A stretch of DNA of 64,000 nucleotides from positions 20,793,541-20,857,540 of the forward strand of contig CM047814.1 in NCBI GenBank assembly GCA_026214975.1, given 5' to 3'. Source of the DNA: Gentiana macrophylla (taxonomy: Eukaryota; Streptophyta; Magnoliopsida; Gentianales; Gentianaceae). Of this stretch, positions 56,185-64,000 are shown in pieces (the stretch's first letter is position 1; the number at the start of each line of letters is the position of its first letter). Below the pieces are notes generated by a model, which was not told the DNA's origin, did not search any database, and saw only the letters and a list, made by a program, of their open reading frames with translations. The translations under genes were made by a program, and so were the position numbers.

Positions 56185-56435
56185 GATGTTGTACCCCTGA
56201 ATGTCTGGTATCATGTGTTGAAACATGAGGAAGATAGACTAAACAAGAACATGAATATGCTAAGGACCATGAGCATGATAATTGATAAATAAGACACGAA
56301 CATGCTAGTAAGCGTTGTACCTCTAAATGTCCGGTATCATGTGTTGAAACATGAGCAAGATAGACTAGACAAGAACATTAATGTGCTAAGGACTATGAGC
56401 ATGATATATAAGACACGGACATGCTAGTAAGGTAC
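56185..56435. repeat. About 145-bp tandem duplication
   Basis: GTTGTACC-CT-AATGTC-GGTATCATGTGTTGAAACA, AGATAGACTA-ACAAGAACAT and CATGCTAGTAAG occur twice in order (about 56190 and 56308). Confidence 0.8.
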
Positions 56436-57584
56436 ATGATAGCAAGTAGTTTACGTAAGTTTGACATGTAGGATGAACATGGTCAATAAGTAGTTAAAGA
56501 AGCCAAACAAGTACATGGAAGATTAACTGAATTAGTTAATAGGACATGTACGTTTCTATATGCTTTGAGTCTATGCTTTTAACTTGCTTTTTAAACTAAC
56601 GTAAATTCATGCCGTGTTTTTCGACATTTGACAAACATGAATCTCTATGGTCTTTTATTGCTTACTAGACAGTCTGGAATGCTCACTCATTTATTTTGGA
56701 ATAAGAAGATATGCAGGTACACGAGGAGTATATATGACGGTGAGCTTGAGGAGCAAGTTTATGATGGAGTTTATGGTGTTTAACTACGTTTAGGTCTCTC
56801 TAAAAAACAAATATGTTTAGCTAGTTGTTGTTGTTTGTTTGTTTTCTTTGAGTAAGACATGTATGCCAAGATAGTTATAGTAGTTTCCTTTTTCAGACAT
56901 TGTTGAGTTGTACTGATTTAATAATGATTTCATTTATGAACCTAGTTATGACAGCGGTGATATTCTGATGTGTTGTACTTATGGAAGACCCTGAAGGTCT
57001 GTCCCCCAAGTCTCATCATGTTCCTTTTATTCCAAGTTTTTCTTTATTACTCTAATATTACGTCAGACTTATGCGAGTTTTAGGATTTTCTCTAAAAGTC
57101 ACACGCCGAACATTCCATTTCTGATAACGACTCACTATCCGAAAGATGGGTAGCATATATTATTTTTTTGATTTGTGAAAAAATGTCTAAGAGCTTTATA
57201 ATGTATGTTTGGACAATTATTTTCTTACAGAGGGCCTTGATTTGCACCACCACGACTCTATCAATGTACCATACTACATGTGCACTACAATGGAATCGAA
57301 CATGTGAAATTCGAATTTATTGGCAACATGCAACTCTTTGAAAGTCGAACCATGATCGACACTGCGGGAAGGCACATGTAGCATATACATTCTCTTTTCA
57401 AAGGGTCATCAGGTGATGCGTAAGGGACACCAGATAGATCAGCTGTGTTGCGAATAATAACATCTTCTTATATATCACTTGAATTAAATTAACCAACTTT
57501 ATTAAATTGAATAAAATAATTCTTCATTACATTTTGCCTAACATTACATACAATCAAACTTATTTTTTGCAATTCATTGGAAAT

Positions 57585-59210
57585 CCTCGTCGGTTTGCCG
57601 TAAGAGAAAATGTGAAGGGGGTCGAGCTTTCGTGAATTAGAGATTTCAACAAAGCACTTCTAGAAAAACAGGCATGGAGAATCTTACATGATCCTGAAGC
57701 TACATCTTCCAAAGTACTTAAACCAAAATATTTTCTATCAAAAACTTTTCTGTCTGTGTCACTTGCTACATTTCTCTAAAAAATCTAGAGAAGCATTTTA
57801 AGTGGTAAAGAACTTTTAATTCATGGTTTGCGTTAGAGGGTCGGAAAATGTGATGCCATAAATGTAGTGGGAGATCCTGGTTGCCTTCCTCTCCTACCTT
57901 TCAAGCCCACCCCATGTCCATTGAAGTTGCCGAGTGGAAAGTTAGCAATCTCATATACTCTTCCACTCGATTATGGAAGGAAGATGTGGTCAAAAAATGT
58001 TTTAATGTGTATGAAACTGATTTAATTCTATCCATTCCCCTATCGCCTCAAAACAAGGAGGATAAGCTCATTTGGCACTACACAAAGAATGGTATATATA
58101 CGGTTCATTTCAGATTCCATTTATACCGTCAACTTCAGACTAGTGAAGAGAATAAAGACATGCCATCCTCTTCAGCACAAAATAAATTTTGGACCAGGCT
58201 TTAGCGCTTGAATTAAAACCTCGGATCACCCACATTGTATGGAAGGTTATACATAATGCTCTCCCAACAAAAATGGAACTTAAGAGCCGCGGTTTAGGAA
58301 ACAGGTACTGCAAAATCTGCAATGAGCTCCTAGAAATGGTGTGGCACTGTCTTTTTGAATGCGAGATACCAAAGGTTGTGTGAAAAAAAGGTCCCAAATG
58401 GTAAGTTCTGGCAACAGCTAAAAGTCTCATCTTTCGCTGATTTCATTGATGTCTTAGTCGCGAAAGAAGATGAAAGTGAGACAACATTCATCATTATTCT
58501 TTTATGGATCATATGGAAAGCAAGATGTTCATGGATTTTCGACAAAAAGGATGTTTATGTTTCATCCCTTATTATTTGTGCCCATAGTGAAGCAAGCGAC
58601 TACCTATTGGATATCATGACACCTACTACTCAAATGGAACCTCAGCCTTCACATATGACATGTCAAATGTTGATGGCCACCTCAGCCTGGGATATTATCA
58701 TGGCTACCTATTCGCATCTTGTTAAATTTAATGTTGATGTTTCTTTCAATGGTACAACGGCTGCAGTTGGATGGATCCTTAGAGATTCACATGGTAATAT
58801 TCTCAATGCTTTTTCAAGGAAGTTGGAAGGCATATATGACATGAACACTCTGGAAGCGCTTGCGAATTATCATGCAATTTTCCCAGCTATTACATGGAGC
58901 TATTTTAATGTTATTTTTTAGGGAGACTCTCTTACTATCATTCAAAAGCTCAATTCGGATGCTCTAAATTTATCACAAGTTGGAAGTATCATCGAAAACT
59001 GTCGAGGATGATTATATGTTTTTCCTATTTGAATTCTTTTTCGTAAAAAGTCGGGTAATGTCTCAACTCACCTTTTACATAAAGAAGGTCTCGGGTTATT
59101 AAGAAACAAAATACGTAGGTTATCTCCTCCTATATATAAGTGTGTTTGTGTTACTACTATCTCAATTTGTATGGTAGATAAAGTATAATAAAAAAGTTTT
59201 TCTACTTTAA
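57585..59210 (+). pseudogene. LINE (plant L1-type) ORF2 3' fragment: RT end, zf-RVT, RNase H
   Basis: A second, plus-strand LINE remnant. At 57640-57760 the RT-to-zf-RVT connection can be read across frames (STKHF-KNRHGE / EKQAWRILHDPEATSSKVL). From 57881: SIPLSPQNKEDKLIWHYTKN with GIYTV, the zf-RVT start. From 58200: ITHIVWKVIHNALPTKMELK, CKICNELLEMVWHCLFECEI, the Cys/His part. From 58355 the RNase H: VKFNVDVSFNGTTAAVGWIL (Asp), NTLEALANYHAIF (Glu); a TAG at 58919-58921 separates it from GDSLTIIQKLN (third Asp). Frames change at about 57880, 58200 and 58350. It ends in A-rich sequence at about 59160-59230. No target duplication was found. Confidence 0.85.
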
Positions 59211-60242
59211 AAAAAGGGAAAAAAAAAGTGAAACAAACTTTTCTTTTTTTTTTTTTTTTGTGTGGAGGGAGGTGAATTTAATGATTGAAGTCTGCCGCAG
59301 GAATTTATATGAAGTTTGCTATGATTGGATGGGTTTGGTGTCTCGAAAGACTGATGACATCACCCGTCCTATCGCATTGATTTTATATTTATTTATTTAT
59401 TGTTAGTTTTTTTTACGAGCAGTGATACATCCACTACTTATCTTACCATTACATCCTATACAACACAATCAACACCATTTTTTTTTTTTGTCCCACCACA
59501 ACATTTCACTTTTCATTTTAATCAATAAAAAGTGAAAAGTGCACTACACCAATGTGATTTTAATCAATAAAAAGTGAAAAGTGCACTACACCAATGTGTA
59601 GTGCACATACCATTCCCTTTTTTTTATAGGGGATTTTTTTCAGCGGCTCTCGCATCCATTTTTGTCGGCCGTTACATTATAACCTTGATAAATAAATACT
59701 CTCAAAATCAGAAAAATAATATTCGTTTAGTGAGATTATTTATTTATCGTTAAATGAATATAGTATTCATTTATCCATAAATAAATATTTATTTATTTAG
59801 ATAGTATTTTTATATTTTTTTTATGATCATTATTTTTATATTTAAAGTACAAATGTACCTAGAATATAATGGTCAAAATTCTTATGAAAAATTTAGTTAC
59901 ATTCTAGACTCTAGATTAGGAATACATGCATTATACGTATGGATTAAGTACAGTGTATTATGTATTGACACTACTACAAACTATATATTGAAATTATTGA
60001 GTCCGTACTAAATGATGAGAAGATGATAGTAGCATCATACCAAATGTGTCATCAAAAGAGATCTTTTAAGCAGTAATCACCATACAAAATTTCTTGCTAC
60101 GACACGAACAAAATATTCCAGAAGTTGTGCATGCATTACAAAAAATTAAGGATGAAATACATTTTGGTGGAAGGAAAAACAAAAAACTTTAGACGCATTT
60201 ATGTTCTTATATGAACATTGTTGATTGGATCAAATATTTTCG

Positions 60243-60293
<51 letters not shown>

Positions 60294-60518
60294 TTAGTAT
60301 TTATTCATTCATTTATGTTTACATGGGGACTTTATGAACTTAAATTTTTTTATTCGTTAATGTATTTAGCGAGGTTATTCATTTAGGACTTTTGCCCAAA
60401 TCGGAACCGGAGAAAATTATTCATTTGGCGAGGTTATTCATTTATCGAAAATTTATTTATTGAGATTATATTGTATCTCCCGCCCCATTGTAACAAGACT
60501 TGGACAACTCATTGAACT
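59211..60518. other. AT-rich intergenic with short repeats
   Basis: No gene. A 42-bp direct repeat (TTTTAATCAATAAAAAGTGA ... GCACTACACCAATGTG) occurs twice at 59515-59600, the second followed by GTAGTGCAC so that it can pair with its own CACTAC. GAGRTTATTYATTTA words recur at 59728, 60372 and 60432. A TA run lies at 60246-60288. Confidence 0.5.
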
Positions 60519-62444
60519 TGTAATATCCCGATTTTTGAAAAAGGGCAATTCGGTCTTTTAGCAAAAATCAGAATATTATGTTATTTTTAATTAAAGGATT
60601 TTCGAAAAAAAAAAAAAAAAAGAAAAAAGGGATAAACAAGGATTTATCTTTTTTTTTAGGAAAATAATTAAATAATTAGGTAATTGGGATTATAAAAGGA
60701 AAACTAATCCTAATTTTAACCTAGTTGTTTTGACAAAAAAAAGAGAGAGGGACGCAGAGAGGAAAAAGGGGCGCAACTTTTGAGAAAAAAAAAAGGGAGA
60801 AGAGGCTTTCGATTTTCGAGGCTAATCCGTTGTTCTTTTCATCAGACTCATCAAGAGAGAAAGGATCACCGCGAGACGAGGATCGTTTTGATATCAACAA
60901 TCCCTAGATCAGTTAACGTTTGATTAAGGTAACGTGGTGTTCTTATCGTATGATTAGGGTTTCGTAAAGTGATAGGGCAATTAGCATCATTGTTTTCATG
61001 GTTTTAATTCGTTTAAGTCGATGTCGGGTTGAATTTGAGTAGAAAAACGCAGAGCGCAGAAAAACCGTAATGATGTTGAAAAAAAAAAAAAAAAAAAAAA
61101 TATATATATAATTAGGCTCGGTCGACCGAACCAAGCCTTCCGGTCGACCGAGTGTCATGAAATCTGTATAGATAGATTTTTGTGATCAGATCGCTATTTT
61201 TCCCGATGATCGGACAAGAGGTTTTCTGCGGACAGGGGCTATTACAAAGATGTTTTTTTCTTTCCTTTTATGTGTTTCAAGCTTTATAATAGTGTGTTTA
61301 ATGCATAACCTTACGTGACAAAGCTCGAACTAGCTTCAGTGCGTTTAGTTCCGGCACCACATGGATTCCCTAAAAGATGAAGTGTGGGACCACTTTGGAA
61401 GCTTCGGATTTGCCTTGTGCTTCGATAAGCTAGGGTTTATCGATGTCGTGTAATTGCTAGGGCTTGTCCGTGTCTCAGAGGTCTAAGGCACGAGGGTAGG
61501 AAGTGTGAGGGAGCTTACGAAAACACTTAGGTGGCTAGTTAAACATCTAATCAAACATATGTGCTAGATTAATAAGCTTAAACATCATGCAATGCTTGGT
61601 GAGGCATAGTACAATATCGCGATGTGTTCTCCGACCGGACAAAGTAGATTGTACCCACGCCGGTCAATCGATTGGCCAGATAAAGCGTCTGGTGCATTCC
61701 GCGGTTATCACACTATCGGGACTCGAGATATTCCCGGGCTACTAGAGCGAGTCTCAAGTAGGTTGCACCCAGATTGTCCTAGTACATCCTATTACTAGGC
61801 GTAGTGCCCTTGTTATTCATGATGTAACAAACTTGAGCTAAGCTAGATACCTTTGGAACCTCATGTTATGCAATGAACATAATATGATAGTTAGCTAGGG
61901 CTAATAACGGAAATGAATTAATAAAAGACGGCGTTGCTTTTATTTCTCTATGAGACCAGAGTTGTACGATCTTCTCACGCTAAGCATCGAGTACTTATGT
62001 ACTTACCCGTTACTTTATGTTTGTCTTTCCCTTTCCCAAAGAAGATGAACAGTTGTTACGGTGATGAGTTCTTTGATGAGGATGTGTGAGATGGAGCTCT
62101 TGAAGACTTAGTTCTTTAGTTTTGCTTTCTTTCAATAATGTTGTTGATTCAAGTTCAAACAATGTTGTCTTTCTTTTGGATTAGTTCTGGTTGAGTTCTT
62201 TTGAGATCTCTTGGGATTTGAATGTTGGATGATTAGTTTTCTTTATTGGATTTAGTTTCACAGCATTGAAAACCGTGCGTTCGATCTTTTGTCTTTTGTT
62301 TTTCCCGGGTCGTTTTATCTTCCGTGTCGTTTTAGTTCTGATGTATGACGTAAGGCTTACATATATTATTGAATTTATTTGATAATATATGTGCCGAGCG
62401 CTCTTTCCGGATAAGGACTCGGTGTCTGGGAACGGGGCGTTACA
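60519..62444 (+). repeat. 5' LTR of the gypsy element, 1.93 kb
   Basis: It contains a purine-rich stretch (60735-60810), a T/A-rich spacer with A21 and TA units (61078-61110), and an inverted repeat of GGTCGACCGA (61121 and 61141). The promoter is not clearly marked. Confidence 0.85.
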
Positions 62445-62545
62445 GTTGGTATCAGAGACAAAGGTTTTCCTTGCTGTGTAGGACTTGATATTTCTTTAAG
62501 ATAAGGTTAGAGCTTTAGTAATCCCTCTTTCTCTTGGCTCTGAGG

Positions 62546-63858
62546 ATGGTGCTTACTAGAGGAGGAGCTAGTTCAGATAACGCCGAGGCGAGATAATACC
62601 CAGACAAGTAACGCAGAGACGGATTTTACTGAGGTTGTGGTTCCGAGAAGGAGGAGGAGTGGACCAGCTACTCAGGTTCCTCCGGTCACTCAAGTGAACA
62701 ACCCCAGTCATGGTGGAAATCAAGGACCAAGTAATTCTGTTAGAGGTCGAGTGGAACAAGCAGGTCCTTCAAGGTTTAGCACCCGCGTACGGGTTTACAC
62801 ACCCCCAAGGACCACCACTTGGACCGGGTTGGGACTTTCTAACCCGCCGGCCGATCGCTTTTTCGATTATCCACAGTGTATCGACGTTTCATTCAAGACC
62901 ACCGAAGTTTTACACCGCAACCGACGGTTCTACCTCCACCGCCACCTAGGTCGGATTCTTTTGTAGCACCTGGCTACACTCATCCCCAACAGAACTATCA
63001 GTATCATAATGCCCCACCAAAGGCTGCAGCAAGACATGAGATCATCGGTTTGGGGGCTATGATGAGACTTGATGGATTGGTATGAAAAGATAAAAAAGCA
63101 CTGGGTGCCGCGAGTTCTTTGGCAATGTTGAGCCAAAGAAATGCGATTTATGGATTCGTGGGTTCGAGAAGGCGTGCAGAAATATGAAAGCTCCAGAATC
63201 TGAATGGGCTCAGTTGGCAGTATCCTTGTTGGCAGGTAATGCAGAGAGTTGGATGGAGTCTTATGAGCAAGCTAATCCTAGAATCACAGATTGGGCGGTA
63301 TTCAAGGAGTTGTTCTATCAGGAATACTTCCCTAGAACGGCACAAAATGCAAAGGCCAACGAGTTTCTGAGTTTGAAACAGGGAAGAAATACTACAGTGA
63401 CACAGTACTCGCAGAAGTTTCACGAAGTCAAGTGATTCTACCCCGAGATTATGAAGAGTGAAGAGAAAAAGATTGACAAGTTCATGGAAGGATTGTCACA
63501 TGAAGTGGCTAAGGGCATGCTAGGAGATAGACCTACTAGCATGGCAAGCGTCATGGATAGAGCATTGACAGCGGAAAGGTTTGCCAACAGGCCGACAGTT
63601 GTAGTTGGGGACAAGAGGCCATTCTCAAATTTTCAAGGAGGTAATAGAGGGGCGCCACAGCAGAATGTAAAGAAGACAGGGAGTTTAGCAATGAAGAGTT
63701 CGACAAGTGGGACGCCACCGGTTTGTGCTAAGTGTAACAAGGCACACACAGGAGATTGCATGGCTGGTAGCTTGAATTGTTTCCACTGCGGGGAAGCGGG
63801 ACACTACTCGAGGGCGTGTCCTAAGAAGCTATCACAGGCAATCAGCGCAGAGGGCTAA
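62546..63858 (+). pseudogene. Gypsy gag (nucleocapsid with CCHC zinc knuckle), lightly broken
   Basis: Gag polyprotein, the particle-forming protein that also binds RNA. It probably starts at ATGGTGCTTACTAGAGG (62546); early frameshifts and stops follow, and the 62637-62966 frame holds a basic, Pro/Gly-rich N-terminus (VPRRRRSGPATQV). From about 63108 one frame reads FFGNVEPKKCDLWIRGFEK, WAQLAVSLLAGNAESWMESY, FKELFYQEYFPRTAQNAKAN, EFLSLKQGRNTTVTQYSQKF: the retrotransposon gag core. A single TGA at 63433-63435 breaks this frame, which continues to FMEGLSHEVAKGMLGDRPTS and the knuckle CFHCGEAGHYSRAC, after a CAKCNKAHTGDC Cys/His motif. It ends with TAA at 63856. Sequence to 64000 would lead to protease but no motif is seen. 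Confidence 0.82.
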
Positions 63859-64000
63859 GTAACGGCACAGGTAGTCGCCCTACGTGTATGAATCGATTCG
63901 TGTTTTTGCAACAGATGGAGCGAGGAGGAGTTAGATGACTTTGTGGTGACAGTACTTTTCGTTGTTTGTGTTTCTTATAAATATTTAATATGATATAGCG

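Larger units (their letters stand above)
54472..57584. other. Intergenic; possibly a decayed LTR, unclassified
   Basis: No coding frames recognised. The 54960-55400 part (purine-rich GAGAG stretch, then GGGTTCGTAGATCGTG and splice-like GGTAAGG) is laid out like the leader part of the gypsy LTR at 60519 (GAGAGAGGGACG, then GGTAACGTGG, GATTAGGGTTTCG), so it may be an old, diverged LTR. LTR borders were not found. It contains a small hAT MITE (55685-55882) and a 125-bp tandem duplication (about 56185-56435). Confidence 0.3.
60519..64000 (+). mobile_element. Ty3/gypsy (chromovirus-like) LTR retrotransposon, 5' part, runs off the window
   Basis: The LTR is 60519-62444, starting TGTAATATCCCG and ending CGGGGCGTTACA, which are inverted at their tips. 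The initiator-Met-tRNA primer site TTGGTATCAGAG (62446-62457) lies one base after the LTR. Gag with a CCHC knuckle follows. Pol and the second LTR are beyond 64000. The primer site, the TGTAA-TTACA ends and the single CCHC gag suggest a chromovirus lineage; without RT the lineage is unproven. Confidence 0.88.

Overview
The window is a piece of nuclear chromosome from a flowering plant, most likely a eudicot. The basis is a seven-exon cytokinin-activating LOG gene with GT-AG introns, AT-rich intergenic DNA, and plant-type transposable elements: hAT, Mutator-like (MULE), CACTA, Stowaway, Ty1/copia, Ty3/gypsy, plant L1 LINEs and a tRNA-derived SINE. The species cannot be named from the sequence. 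No bacterial-style operons, rRNA, true tRNA genes or CRISPR arrays are present. The only clearly intact host gene is LOG, at 7029-8770 on the minus strand. Nearly everything else is mobile DNA, largely decayed and nested. || Layout. 1-926 is the right end of a hAT-type element with tandem repeats, continuing off the left edge. 1197-6499 is a 5.3-kb hAT with an exact 8-bp target duplication; its broken transposase is split by an LTR fragment. 6508-9454 is host sequence with LOG. About 9455-34712 is one very large MULE with terminal inverted repeats (TIRs) of roughly 2.4 kb. It carries a broken mudrA-type transposase on plus and a broken DUF1985 gene on minus. A gag-pol-less Tat-like LTR element (12417-18008) lies inside the transposase. 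A degenerate minus-strand Ty1/copia (23813-33313) lies inside the right TIR, and a 182-bp CACTA MITE (23937-24118) lies inside one copia LTR. || 34713-35963 is intergenic with two Stowaway MITEs and a fold-back MITE. 35982-46023 is a 5'-truncated LINE (minus strand) with an 18-bp target duplication. It was split by a complete Tat-lineage Ty3/gypsy element (37680-45997) that keeps gag, protease and an antisense ORF but has no recognisable reverse transcriptase or integrase; its gag is split by an 859-bp hAT MITE. 46393-51143 is a second large hAT with an exact 8-bp duplication, a BED-finger transposase and an apparently captured exon of a host WD40 gene. 51381-51622 is a SINE. 51634-57584 is mostly unclassified intergenic DNA with three fold-back MITEs and a small hAT MITE. 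57585-59210 is a LINE 3' fragment. 60519 to the window end is the start of a Ty3/gypsy element (LTR, primer site, gag). || The elements act as layers rather than as a pathway. Target duplications and rejoined empty sites give a relative order: MULE, then LTR elements, then CACTA MITE; and LINE, then gypsy, then hAT MITE.
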